Part shown: positions 1 to 10,050 of the stretch, piece after piece
Layout: each line of letters opens with the position of its first letter
Numbering within the stretch: position 1 is the stretch's first letter
NCBI RefSeq assembly: GCF_028657905.1
Contig: NZ_CP117781.1
Span: 1,426,001 to 1,490,000, forward strand
Source: Burkholderia sp. FERM BP-3421
Lineage (GTDB): Bacteria > Pseudomonadota > Gammaproteobacteria > Burkholderiales > Burkholderiaceae
Length of the DNA: 64,000 bases
Direction of reading: 5' to 3'
Made by a program: the position numbers and the translations under genes
Notes under the pieces: generated by a model
Database searches by the model: none
What the model saw: the letters and a program-made list of their open reading frames with translations, nothing else
Told to the model about the DNA's origin: nothing

Positions 1-2
1 CG

Positions 3-1817
3 GACGAGAAGGAAAGCAGCGTGAACTTGTCGCTCGTCGGCACTGCGTTGACCAGCGGAACGCTTTTGCCCGCTCGCCTCTTCAATATGGCAAAGCGCAA
101 ACTTTTCGCCATGATCCAGGCGGGGCTCGTTACCGCGCCTGGAGCCCCGGGGGAGATGACATTCGGGAAATTATTCGAGGCGGAGTATGGCGTGCTCTCT
201 GGCGGCGCAACGAGCGCGTCCAACCATGCGGGCTACACGGGCGCCGGGTTCGTTGCCGGCCTTGACCCGGTCGGATCCCAGGTCGCCGCTACCTTGGCGG
301 GGGTCCCGGCACAAGGACAATATAGTTTGCAGGTGCGTTACGCGAACACGACGGGCAACGACGGCCGGACCACGACGCGGACGATGGACGTGCTGGTCGA
401 TGGAGTCAGTGCCGGCCACCTCAGCTTGCCGGTAACAGGAAGCTGGAATACCTGGAAAGTCGTGGCCATGCCGCTTCAACTCGCTCCCGGGAACCACAGC
501 GTGGTGCTTGCACACGATTCCAGCGCGAGTGGGACGGTCAACATCGACAGCTTCGCGGTGACACCGAGCAACGCTGATTTTCCGCCGGCGGCAATTCCGA
601 GTGCGGGCCCCATCGATTTCGCGGCAGGACTCAACGTCGCCCAGACGGTTGCCGAGCAATCGATGGTTCTGCTCAAGAATTCGACGGCGTCGACGTCTTC
701 AAGCAAGTTGCTCCCGCTTGATCCGACCAAGTCGCTCAAAATCGCGGTGATTGGCGGCGAGGCCGACCTGGCCATACTGGGTGGCGGCGGATCGGGAGGG
801 ACGGGCGCGGGCCAGCTTGGCTCATTCGGCGGCGTGACGACACTCGTCAACAGCAATTCCGGGAACGCGTCGACGGGATTGGAAACCTACAGTAAGGCCT
901 GGAAGAAAATCCGGACGCCGATCGTGGCGGCCATCAAACAGGTCGCGCCCGGCGCGACTGTGACTTACGCGGGCTATAGCTCCGATCCGACCACGAATCC
1001 CTTCAGGAACTACACCCAGGCCGAGGTCAACAATGCTGTCGCCACGGCCAGGAACGCGGATGTCGCCATTGTCGTCGTGACGCAGATCGCCGGTGAGCAG
1101 ATTGATCTGCCCAGTTTGACGCTGGCGAATCCGGCCAATCAGGATGGCCTTGTACAACAGATCGCGGCAGTCAATCCGAGGACGATCGTCGTTGTCGAAA
1201 GCGGCAATCCTGTGCTCATGCCTTGGAAAGATCAGGTGCCCGCCATCGTCGAGGCCTGGTATCCAGGCGAAGGCGGCGGCATGGCTCTGGCCAATATCCT
1301 GTTCGGCAAGGTCAATCCTTCCGGCAAACTTCCGCTGACCTTCCCTGCCCGCGAAAATCAGACGCCGACGGGCGGCGGTACATTCTCGAACAATCCGATC
1401 TATAAGGAAGGTCTGAACGTCGGCTACGCCTGGTATGACAGTCGTGGCGAGTCGCCGCTCTTTGAATTCGGATTCGGCCTGTCTTATACGACCTTTGCCT
1501 ATTCGGGGCTCGCGGTCAGTGCGGCCGCCGACGGCACCAAGACCGTGAGGTTCTCGGTGACGAACACCGGATCCATGGACGGACAGGAAGTCGCTCAGGT
1601 CTACATGGCATTTCCGAGCGGCTTCGGTGAGCCGCCCAAGCGTCTGGTGAACTGGGCCAAGGTGGCGCTCAAGGCGGGCGAAACCAGGAACGTCGCCGTT
1701 GTCGTCCCGCCGGACAGGCAAAGCTATTGGGATACCGGTGCCCACAAATGGGTTTATATGCCAAATGGTTCCGTGCTGGTCGGGGCCTCATCGAGAGATA
1801 TCCGCTTATCCCGTTGA
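3..1817 (+). CDS. GH3 beta-glucosidase, C-terminal part with inserted carbohydrate-binding domain (5' partial)
   Basis: The frame is open from base 3, so the true start lies outside the window; the GTG at 21 is probably internal. The first residues resemble the end of a GH3 catalytic (beta/alpha)8 domain. Residues of about 47-180 (counted from the GTG) form a CBM6/CBM35-like beta-sandwich, inserted just before the GH3 C-terminal alpha/beta domain, which begins near AQTVAEQSMVLLKN. The GGGGSG loop, the VVESGNPVLMPWKD strand and the terminal fibronectin-like domain (FGFGLSYTTF onward) are present. The nucleophile Asp of the SDW motif would be upstream and cannot be checked. It closely resembles the complete GH3 protein at 48647-50836 over the C-terminal half. 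The family removes terminal beta-linked glucose or xylose from oligosaccharides, usually in the periplasm. The specific substrate is unknown. Confidence 0.85.
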   Translation, partial: DEKESSVNLSLVGTALTSGTLLPARLFNMAKRKLFAMIQAGLVTAPGAPGEMTFGKLFEAEYGVLSGGATSASNHAGYTGAGFVAGLDPVGSQVAATLAGVPAQGQYSLQVRYANTTGNDGRTTTRTMDVLVDGVSAGHLSLPVTGSWNTWKVVAMPLQLAPGNHSVVLAHDSSASGTVNIDSFAVTPSNADFPPAAIPSAGPIDFAAGLNVAQTVAEQSMVLLKNSTASTSSSKLLPLDPTKSLKIAVIGGEADLAILGGGGSGGTGAGQLGSFGGVTTLVNSNSGNASTGLETYSKAWKKIRTPIVAAIKQVAPGATVTYAGYSSDPTTNPFRNYTQAEVNNAVATARNADVAIVVVTQIAGEQIDLPSLTLANPANQDGLVQQIAAVNPRTIVVVESGNPVLMPWKDQVPAIVEAWYPGEGGGMALANILFGKVNPSGKLPLTFPARENQTPTGGGTFSNNPIYKEGLNVGYAWYDSRGESPLFEFGFGLSYTTFAYSGLAVSAAADGTKTVRFSVTNTGSMDGQEVAQVYMAFPSGFGEPPKRLVNWAKVALKAGETRNVAVVVPPDRQSYWDTGAHKWVYMPNGSVLVGASSRDIRLSR

Positions 1818-2272
1818 AGGGGCGGCACGTCGTGGTGACCGTCTTCTGAAGACGCCGGATCGACACATCCGCTCCAGCCGCTCATCGACCTGATTGCGAT
1901 TGAACCGGCTGGAGCCGCATCGTGCGATAGGTATTCGCTTGCTGGGTTGTGGTCGATCCTGCGGATCTCGGGTGACTGATAGATGGACCATTGACCGGCA
2001 GGCATTGAACGTTCAGGTATCGGCCGATCGCGAATCGCGGCGCGACGCCGCGATTCGCGCAGATTGCCGGGAAATCCGGTTGGTCACAGCCTGCTCCCTG
2101 GTCGGCATTTCGCGAACGAGCCGGCAGGGGTCGACAGCGGCTCAGTACTGCGAAGTATTTGGCGGATCGACGCGTGTTGAAACAGCGCGCCGGACACGAC
2201 ATTCAACCATTGGATGAATGGCAGGCACTTCAGGCGCTGGAGCGCTTCGCATCACGCTCACGAGGAGGGGCA
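1818..2272. other. intergenic region between two glycoside hydrolase genes
   Basis: No convincing gene is seen. It holds three inverted repeats. CGTCTTC-t-GAAGACG (1839-1853) lies just after the GH3 stop. A 10-bp pair GCTCCAGCCG / CGGCTGGAGC lies at 1871-1880 and 1906-1915. A strong 14-bp hairpin lies at 2029-2059 (separate entry). The last bases carry the ribosome-binding site of the next gene. Confidence 0.6.
2029..2059. repeat. perfect 14-bp inverted repeat with 3-nt loop
   Basis: The left arm at 2029-2042 (CGCGAATCGCGGCG) pairs perfectly with 2046-2059 around the loop CGA. No T-run follows on either strand, so it is at best a GC-rich hairpin that could end transcription of the GH3 gene or stabilise its 3' end. 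No second copy was noticed in the window. Confidence 0.6.
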
Positions 2273-4831
2273 ATGCAACGCATGAATCAACTGGAATACC
2301 GCGCGAAACAGCAGCGGATCCTTCAGTGGCGGCGACTGGCCGTGCTGTCCACGCTGTCCGCGGCGCTGCTCGCGGGCGGCTGCAACGGCGACGGGTCCGG
2401 CGAGGGCGGATCCGTCGCCGGCAACACGCTCGCCTCGCCGGCCGACAGCACGACAGCGACCGGTTCGCCGGGCGCCGTCGCGCCGGGCGCCGTCGCATCG
2501 GGCGCGGTCGCATCGGGCGCCGTTGGCGCCTGGGACGGCAAGACCTTCCAGATCGATCGGCCCAACGTCGTTGCCCGATCGAACATCGTGCTGAGCCAGC
2601 CGAACCTGGCCGCCAGCCAGGCGATGCCGCTCGGCAACGGGCGCCTCGGTGTCGCGCTGTGGTCGGCGAACGGCCTGACGGCCCAGCTCAATCGTGCCGA
2701 TACCTTGCCGAAACGCTACTCGCCGGGGCAGGTCGTCATTCCGGGGTTGTCCGCGCTGACCGGCGCCGCCGACTACACCGGCCGCCTCGATCTGTACAAC
2801 GGCGAGTTTCGCGAGAGCGGCGGCGGCATGACCGCGACCGCCTACGTCCAGCCCGACACCGATGCGCTGGTGATCGATGTCACGGGCGCCAATCCCGCCC
2901 AGCCACAGACCGCGATCCTGAAGCTGTGGTCGCCGCGCACGCCGTCCGCGACGCTCAGCGGGAATGCCGTCGGCGTGCTCTCGCAGTCGTGGACCGACGG
3001 TGTCAAGGGCGACGTCAAAGGGAGTTCGGGGCGGACCTTCGGTGCGCTCTCGGCGATCACGGCGCAGGGCCGTCATGTCACGGCGTCGGTCACGGACCCG
3101 CTGACGGTGACGGTGACTTTCACGCCGAACGCCGACGGAACCTTCCGCATTGTCGCGGGCGCGCCCCACTATGACGGCAGCCAGCCGATCGCGGCGCTGG
3201 CGGCCGCCAGCGTGGCGGATACCTTGCCGAGCGCGCACGTCAGCGCCTGGAACGACTTCTGGTCGCGGGCCGGGCTGATCAAGCTGACGTCGTCCGACGG
3301 TAGCGGCGAGTACATGGAAAATCTGAGGAACATCTACCTGTATTCGTCCGCCGCCGAAAACAAGGATGTTTATCCGGGCTCCCAGGCAGGCGTGGCGAGT
3401 CTGTTCTCGTCGGCTCAGGACGCGCATCAGTGGGACCCCGCCGCGTATTGGCACTGGAATCTGCGGATGCAGGTCGCGGCGAACCTGTCCGCTGGACTGC
3501 CCGACCTCAATGCGCCGTACTTCAATCTCTATCAGAGCAATCTCGCCGACATCGAGCAATGGACCACAGCCAACATGGGGGGGCGGTCGGGCATATGCGT
3601 GCCCGAAACGATGCGCTTCAACGGCCAGGGAATCGAAGAGGCGAATGGCGCCGTGGTCGGACTGGATTGCAGCGCAGGTTCCGCTCCTTTCTACAATGCC
3701 CGTACGCTGTCGACGGGGGCCGAGGTGTCGCACTTCATCTGGACACAATATCTCGCCACCAATGACCGGAGTTTCCTCGCCAAGCACTATCCGCTGATGG
3801 AGGCGGCTGCCCGCTTCATGCTTGCTTACCAAAGTGCCGGCACCGACAAGCTGCTCCACACATCGCCGACCAACGCGCATGAAACGCAATGGGACGTGAA
3901 GGATTCGACGACCGATCTCGCCGCCATCCGCACGCTCTATGCCGACACGCTGAGCGCGGGGCGGGTGCTGAACCAGGTTCCCGGGCAAGCCGTCGATGCG
4001 GTGCTCGCGGCGAAAATGAACGCGGCGCTGCCGCAGACCCCCGATTACCCGCGCACCCAGGCATCGGGATCACTGACGCTGTTGTCCGCCGCCGCGGATG
4101 CGGCGGGCGCCGACGTTATCGCGATGTCCTATCAGCCGGCGGCCGCCGCGCGTAATTCCGAGAACATCGGTCTCGAACCGGTTTGGCCATACGACCAGAT
4201 CGGCGATGCGTCGCCGCTTTATACGCTGGCGAAGCGTACCTATATCAATCGTCCGAACAAGACGCAGAACGATTGGAGCTTCGATCCGATCCATGCGGCG
4301 CGACTGAGCCTGCCGGCCGAGGTGAAAAGCACGCTGGCGACGCTGACGGGCAATTACCAGAAATTCCCCAGCGGCTTCGCGAAATTCGTCGGCGACGAAC
4401 CCTATGTCGAACAGATCGGCGTGGTCGCGACGACGCTCGCGGAGTCGCTGGTCCAGGACTACGATGGATTGATCCGGATTGCCCCCGCGATACCGGCGGG
4501 CTGGGACTACGACGGCACCGTGTACGTTCGCGGAAACACCCGGGTCGATGTTCAGGTCCGCGGTGGCGTGCCCGCGGGCGTGGTGATCGAGCCGGGCTCC
4601 AACGTTGCGCTGACGGTGCGCAATCCCTGGCCCGGCGCCAAGGTGACGGCCTCTTCGGCGGGCTTCGCGAAGCCGGTCCAGCTGAGCGGGAGCGTCTTGA
4701 CCTTACAGCCGGTTGGAACTCAGGCAATCGTGTTGCAGAAGGTCGGGGGCGGCAGTCTACCCGTCGCACCCGTCAGCGGGGCTCCGGCTACGACGGCGAA
4801 GCACATCGGTTCCGTTCAGATCGGACTTTGA
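2273..4831 (+). CDS. GH95-like glycosyl hydrolase lipoprotein
   Basis: Start chosen at the ATG at 2273 because GAGGAGG lies 5-6 bases upstream at 2262-2268; the longer frame from 2159 lacks a site. An Arg-rich n-region and a hydrophobic stretch end in LLAGGC (Cys-37), a slightly imperfect lipobox, so it is probably an outer-membrane lipoprotein. A low-complexity Ala/Gly/Ser linker follows. The N-terminal beta-sandwich region carries the family-like AMPLGNGRLGVALWS. The central alpha/alpha barrel has WHWNLRMQVAANLSAGLPD and ETQWDVKDSTTDL, and a C-terminal beta domain closes the protein. GH95 members include alpha-L-fucosidases and alpha-L-galactosidases acting on plant cell-wall side chains; another related glycosidase family is possible. 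With the GH3 gene before it, the locus suggests plant polysaccharide use. Confidence 0.68.
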   Translation: MQRMNQLEYRAKQQRILQWRRLAVLSTLSAALLAGGCNGDGSGEGGSVAGNTLASPADSTTATGSPGAVAPGAVASGAVASGAVGAWDGKTFQIDRPNVVARSNIVLSQPNLAASQAMPLGNGRLGVALWSANGLTAQLNRADTLPKRYSPGQVVIPGLSALTGAADYTGRLDLYNGEFRESGGGMTATAYVQPDTDALVIDVTGANPAQPQTAILKLWSPRTPSATLSGNAVGVLSQSWTDGVKGDVKGSSGRTFGALSAITAQGRHVTASVTDPLTVTVTFTPNADGTFRIVAGAPHYDGSQPIAALAAASVADTLPSAHVSAWNDFWSRAGLIKLTSSDGSGEYMENLRNIYLYSSAAENKDVYPGSQAGVASLFSSAQDAHQWDPAAYWHWNLRMQVAANLSAGLPDLNAPYFNLYQSNLADIEQWTTANMGGRSGICVPETMRFNGQGIEEANGAVVGLDCSAGSAPFYNARTLSTGAEVSHFIWTQYLATNDRSFLAKHYPLMEAAARFMLAYQSAGTDKLLHTSPTNAHETQWDVKDSTTDLAAIRTLYADTLSAGRVLNQVPGQAVDAVLAAKMNAALPQTPDYPRTQASGSLTLLSAAADAAGADVIAMSYQPAAAARNSENIGLEPVWPYDQIGDASPLYTLAKRTYINRPNKTQNDWSFDPIHAARLSLPAEVKSTLATLTGNYQKFPSGFAKFVGDEPYVEQIGVVATTLAESLVQDYDGLIRIAPAIPAGWDYDGTVYVRGNTRVDVQVRGGVPAGVVIEPGSNVALTVRNPWPGAKVTASSAGFAKPVQLSGSVLTLQPVGTQAIVLQKVGGGSLPVAPVSGAPATTAKHIGSVQIGL

Positions 4832-4968
4832 TTGATCGGAAAGACGATTCTGCTGCATGCAGGCCGGCTATTGGGATGGCGAGGCGAGACGTCCGCCCGC
4901 GGTTTTCCGGGGCAGGGAGGATCGATTGATTCATGGCCGCCTTCGCGACGCCGCCCATGGACCCGAAT

Positions 4969-5766
4969 CTACCCCCGCCCCCTCGCCGCCACGTACTGCC
5001 CCGGCGTGACGCCGAACTGCCGCGCGAACGCCCGGGTCAGGTGGCTCTGGTCGGCGAAACCGGCATCGCAGGCCGCCGCCGCGATGCTCGTGCCGCGTGC
5101 GAGCATCGCGCGGGCGAGCCGCACCCGTTGCTGCAGCAGATACGCATGCGGCGTGATGCCCACATCGCTGGCGAAGCCGCGCAGCAACTGGAAACGGCTC
5201 ACGTCGGAGAGCGCCGCCAGTTCGGCGAGCGTGACCGGCGCGGCGGGCGCGGCGTCGATGCGCGCGAGCGCGCGTCGCACCGACGGCGCGGGCCCGGCGT
5301 CGCGCGGCGGGCGGCGCGCATGCCGCGCGAGCAGATGCGCGACTACCCGTGCGAGCGCTTCGTCGGCGGCGAGCGGCGACGCATCCGGCGCGGTCGCGCA
5401 CCGGAACAACCGTGCGAAGTGCGTCGCGAGTACGGGATCGCGCACGGCCGGGCGGGTCAATTCCACCGTGTCGAGGCCGGCCTCGCCGGCCAGCGCCAGG
5501 AACGCCGCCGTCTCGACATAGATCATGCGCCACGCGCGCGGGCCGCCGAGCGGCGCGCCGTCGTGGACTTCGCCGGGATTGACCATGATCGCGTCGCCCG
5601 CGCACGCGTCGACCTGCCCGCGTCCGCTCCACGACCGATGCGCGCCCGCCGCGAGCACGCCCACGCCGAACTGGTCGTGCGCATGGCGGGGGAACGCGCG
5701 GTCGGTGGCGAGGCTCATCGCCTCGATGGGCAGGCTGGCGCAGCGGTGCAGGGTGACGCGGTGCAT
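4969..5766 (-). CDS. AraC-family transcriptional regulator (cupin N-terminal domain)
   Basis: 265 residues. The N-terminal half is an AraC-type ligand-binding cupin (RHAHDQFGVGVL, then GDAIMVNPGEVHDG). The C-terminal 100 residues contain the two helix-turn-helix motifs of the AraC/XylS family (LAELAALSDVSRFQLLRGF and AAACDAGFADQSHLTRAF, then FGVTPGQY). It is transcribed divergently from the MoaF-like/SDR pair with about 145 bp between starts, the usual arrangement for an activator of the neighbouring operon. That intergenic region lacks the 18-bp motif found at four other promoters of the island, so this regulator probably governs a separate promoter. The inducer is unknown. Confidence 0.9.
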   Translation of the reverse strand: MHRVTLHRCASLPIEAMSLATDRAFPRHAHDQFGVGVLAAGAHRSWSGRGQVDACAGDAIMVNPGEVHDGAPLGGPRAWRMIYVETAAFLALAGEAGLDTVELTRPAVRDPVLATHFARLFRCATAPDASPLAADEALARVVAHLLARHARRPPRDAGPAPSVRRALARIDAAPAAPVTLAELAALSDVSRFQLLRGFASDVGITPHAYLLQQRVRLARAMLARGTSIAAAACDAGFADQSHLTRAFARQFGVTPGQYVAARGRG

Positions 5767-5911
5767 TCGGGCGGCTCCGGGGACGGCGCGGCGGCGCGCG
5801 CATGGGCGTTACTGTACGCCGGGCGGGCCGCCCGTTCATCCTTCCGGTTGATGGCGGGCGCGGCGACGCGCGGGCACCATGGTCGCCATACAACCTGCCC
5901 GGAGCATACGC

Positions 5912-6733
5912 ATGGAAGCAAACCCGGTATTCATCCAGGTCGGCGCGCTGGCCGACGGCTTCGCCCCCGACAATCACGTGCTCGCGCCGGTCGGCGATCT
6001 CGCCGGCCGTACGCTGACGCTCGACGCGCCCGGCGCGACGCCGCGCGCGTACCACTTCGTCAGCGCGACGACGCTGCACTGGCGCGAGGGCGAGGGCGCC
6101 GCCTCGGGCGAGGCGGCCTATCGAGCGACGCGGCTGCGCGACGGCCTGTACTTCGTCGACTACCTCGATCCGACCCGCCGCGCGGCGGCGACGAGCGTGG
6201 TGCTCGATCTCGCCGACGGCCTCTGGACCTCGATCGACGGCGTATTGCCGACCGAGGCCGACGCGCATCTCGATGCGCTGACGCGCGTCGAGCGCGGCCT
6301 GCCGCTCACGGCGGTCGAGGCGAGCTTCCGTCACGGCACGATCGAGGGCGTGCCCACGCGCGGGCCGCTGCACGCGCCGACGGATGAGTTGATCGGCAAG
6401 CGCACGATGTATCGCTACAGCGCGACCGAATGCTACGAGCACATCTATCTGAACGCGCATTTCTACGCGTGGCAGTGCCTGTCGGGCGTCGAGGCGGAGC
6501 TGGCCGACGTCGATCGCTGCCATTACTTCAAGCTCGCGGACCAGCTGTACCTGTTCGTGTGGCGGGAAAAGATCGTGCCGACGCTCGGCGTCGTGTTGAT
6601 CGACCTCGCGCAGCGCAAGACCGACGGCAAGATCTTCGGCTACCGCGGGGGTGATTTTGGCGCGCTGTCGAATTTCCCGGTCGGCGCGCATGCGACGGTG
6701 CTGAACGAAACCGTGTATCCGCTCGAACGATGA
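5912..6733 (+). CDS. moaF: MoaF-family protein
   Basis: 273 residues from the ATG at 5912, chosen over the ATG at 5879 because GGAG sits at 5901-5904. It matches the MoaF family (MoaF N- and C-terminal domains): an opening FIQVGALADGFAPDNHVLAP, a central segment GKRTMYRYSATECYEHIYLN and a C-terminal lipocalin-like barrel. The family is annotated with molybdenum cofactor biosynthesis in name only. From memory, the moa genes of Klebsiella lie in the monoamine (tyramine) regulon beside an SDR gene, the same pairing as here. The stop overlaps the next start (ATGA, 6730-6733), so the two are translationally coupled. No signal peptide is seen; it is probably cytoplasmic. The biochemical role is not established. 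Confidence 0.78.
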   Translation: MEANPVFIQVGALADGFAPDNHVLAPVGDLAGRTLTLDAPGATPRAYHFVSATTLHWREGEGAASGEAAYRATRLRDGLYFVDYLDPTRRAAATSVVLDLADGLWTSIDGVLPTEADAHLDALTRVERGLPLTAVEASFRHGTIEGVPTRGPLHAPTDELIGKRTMYRYSATECYEHIYLNAHFYAWQCLSGVEAELADVDRCHYFKLADQLYLFVWREKIVPTLGVVLIDLAQRKTDGKIFGYRGGDFGALSNFPVGAHATVLNETVYPLER

Positions 6734-7554
6734 GCGCGGGCCAGCCGATCGAGCCGGGCGCGGCCTTCGCCGGCGCATTTCGCGGTCGCGCGGTGCTCGT
6801 CACGGGCGGCGCGCAGGGCATCGGCGCGGCGATCGTCGAGGCGTTCGTCGCGGCGGGGGCGTCGGTGGCGATCGCCGACCTGCAACATACGGCCGCGACC
6901 GAACGCGCCGCGCGTCTCGCGGCCGCCGTGGGCGAGGTGGGCCGGACGGTGCACGCGTATCCCGTCGATGTCGCGAGCCGTGACGCGCTGTTCGACCTGG
7001 CGGCGCGGGTCGAGGCCGAGCTGGGCGGGCTCGACGTGGTCGTGCACAACGCCGCCTATTTCCCGCTGACGCCGTTCGAAGCGATCACGCCCGAGGTGCT
7101 CGGCCGCACGCTCGACGTCAACCTGAGCGCGTTGTTCTGGCTCGCGCAGGCGGCGCTGCCGGCGTTCAGGCGGCGGGGCGGGGGCCGCCTGCTCGCGACC
7201 TCGTCGGTGACCGGGCCGCGCGTCGCCTATCCGGGGCTGGCGCACTATGCGGCCTCGAAGGCCGGGGTGAACGGTTTCATCCGGGCGGCGGCGCTCGAAC
7301 TCGCGCCGCACCGGGTGACGGTCAACGGCGTCGAGCCGGGCATGATCCGCACGCCGGCGGCCGACAATCTCGGCGATCCGGCGCTGAGCGCGCGGATCGC
7401 GCGCGGGATTCCGCTCGGCCGGCTCGGCGAGCCGGCCGACATCGCGGGTGCGATGCTGTTCCTCGCCTCCGACGCCGCCGCGTACATCACGGGGCAGACG
7501 ATCGTCGTGGACGGCGGCGCGACGCTGCCGGAGAGCCACACGGCGGGCGCGTGA
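6730..7554 (+). CDS. short-chain dehydrogenase/reductase (SDR), MoaF partner
   Basis: 274 residues; a classical SDR with the nucleotide-binding TGGAQGIG at 25-32, HNAA at about 106-109, Asn-131, Ser-158/159 and the catalytic YAASK (Tyr-173, Lys-177). The C-terminal segment is typical of the FabG-like group (IPLGRLGEPADIAGAMLFLASD, then ITGQTIVVDGG). It probably oxidises or reduces an alcohol/ketone intermediate with NAD(P)(H) in the cytoplasm. It overlaps the MoaF-like gene by four bases and ends about 60 bases before the first of the four shared promoter motifs. The substrate cannot be read from the sequence; by context it belongs to the amine-derived aldehyde/alcohol pathway. Confidence 0.88.
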   Translation: MSAGQPIEPGAAFAGAFRGRAVLVTGGAQGIGAAIVEAFVAAGASVAIADLQHTAATERAARLAAAVGEVGRTVHAYPVDVASRDALFDLAARVEAELGGLDVVVHNAAYFPLTPFEAITPEVLGRTLDVNLSALFWLAQAALPAFRRRGGGRLLATSSVTGPRVAYPGLAHYAASKAGVNGFIRAAALELAPHRVTVNGVEPGMIRTPAADNLGDPALSARIARGIPLGRLGEPADIAGAMLFLASDAAAYITGQTIVVDGGATLPESHTAGA

Positions 7555-7616
7555 CGCAGGCGGACGGGCGGTGCGCCCGGCGCGACGAAGGGGCCCGGGC
7601 GCGGTACGCCGCTTCA

Positions 7617-7661
7617 TTTGCCAATTCGTGCTATCGCCTCCGTCGCACGCGTGGCTAAGCT
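7617..7661 (+). promoter_or_regulatory. shared 18-bp motif and -10 element upstream of the LuxR gene (site 1)
   Basis: TTTGCCAATTCGTGCTAT at 7617-7634, followed 39 bp from its first base by TAAGCT (7656-7661), a plausible -10. The motif would cover about -51 to -34, the place of a class II activator site. The same arrangement recurs at 8409, 11417 and 14648. Confidence 0.7.
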
Positions 7662-7703
7662 GACGCGCATTCGTTCGCGGCGCGTGCCGCACCTTTCCCA
7701 CGG

Positions 7704-8426
7704 ATGGCGTCGATGGATGCGGACCCGAATCCCGCCGCGTGGCGCGCCGCGCTGCACGTGAGCGCGTCGACGCTGCAGGCGTTCGCGCGGGCGTCGTCGA
7801 TGGTGTTCTACCGGCTGGACGCCGACGGCCAGCCGGCCGACTTCGAGTTGTTCGGCATGCCCGAGGCCATGCATCGCGCCTACGTCGGGCGCTACCGGCC
7901 GCTCGATCCCATGCATCCGTCGCGCTGCGCCGCGCAGCCGGAATCCGTGGTCACGCTCGCGTCGCAGCTGCCCGACGCGCAGCGCGCGACTTGCCCTTAT
8001 TGGACCGGCTTCCTGCGGCAGCACGGCGTATCCGACGTGGTCGAGCTGTGGCTGCGCGACGGCGGCGCGACCGTCGCGGCGTTCTCGCTGCTGCGCGCCG
8101 GTGCGGCCGCGCGCTTCACGGCGGCCGAGCTGGCGGCGCTCGGCGCGCTGCAACCGCTCGTCGAGACCGCGCTGCTGCCGCATCTGCGCGCGATCCGCGG
8201 CATCCAGCGGATCGACTGCGATGCGCGCCTGACCTATCGCGAGGAGCAGATCGCGCGCCTCGTGCGCGACGGGCGCTCGAACAAGGAGATCGCGCGCGAT
8301 CTCGCGCTCGGCCAGCCGACCGTCAAGACCCATCTGCTGCGCATGTTCCGCAAGCTCGGCGTCTCGAACCGCACGGAGCTGGTGGGCGCGCTGTTCCTGG
8401 CGCGCGGGTCTGCCAATTTGCGCTAA
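7704..8426 (+). CDS. LuxR-family transcriptional regulator
   Basis: 240 residues. The last 65 residues form a LuxR/GerE helix-turn-helix (LTYREEQIARLVRDGRSNKE, then IARDLALGQPTVKTHLLRMF). The N-terminal 160 residues are a sensory domain that I do not recognise as an acyl-homoserine-lactone-binding or receiver domain; it has no phospho-acceptor Asp pattern. The start may be 7704 or the ATG at 7713, which has GGATGG just upstream. It is the first gene under the shared motif and its own stop codon (8424-8426) lies inside the second copy of the motif. It is a candidate regulator of the ALDH/aminotransferase genes, alongside the EutR-like protein downstream. Confidence 0.88.
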   Translation: MASMDADPNPAAWRAALHVSASTLQAFARASSMVFYRLDADGQPADFELFGMPEAMHRAYVGRYRPLDPMHPSRCAAQPESVVTLASQLPDAQRATCPYWTGFLRQHGVSDVVELWLRDGGATVAAFSLLRAGAAARFTAAELAALGALQPLVETALLPHLRAIRGIQRIDCDARLTYREEQIARLVRDGRSNKEIARDLALGQPTVKTHLLRMFRKLGVSNRTELVGALFLARGSANLR

Positions 8427-8453
8427 CGGCGCGCGCACGGCCCTCGCTAGAGT
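8409..8453 (+). promoter_or_regulatory. shared 18-bp motif and -10 element upstream of the ALDH gene (site 2)
   Basis: TCTGCCAATTTGCGCTAA at 8409-8426 overlaps the stop codon of the LuxR gene. TAGAGT at 8448-8453 lies 39 bp from the motif start, the same spacing as at sites 1 and 3. Transcription would begin near 8460, which argues for translation from the ATG at 8517 rather than the one at 8463. Confidence 0.72.
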
Positions 8454-8516
8454 GGTACGCGGATGACGCGCCCGTCCAAGCCGGCGCGTACCGTCAATCA
8501 CGATAACGAGACGCAT

Positions 8517-10019
<1,503 letters not shown>

Positions 10020-10050
10020 GCCGCGCGCCTTTTATTCTGGAGTCCATGCA

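Noticed and set aside
5767..5911. A copy of the shared 18-bp motif in the promoter of the MoaF-like/SDR operon
   Set aside because: No TTTGCC(A/G)ATTT-like sequence is present; this operon is probably controlled by the divergent AraC gene.
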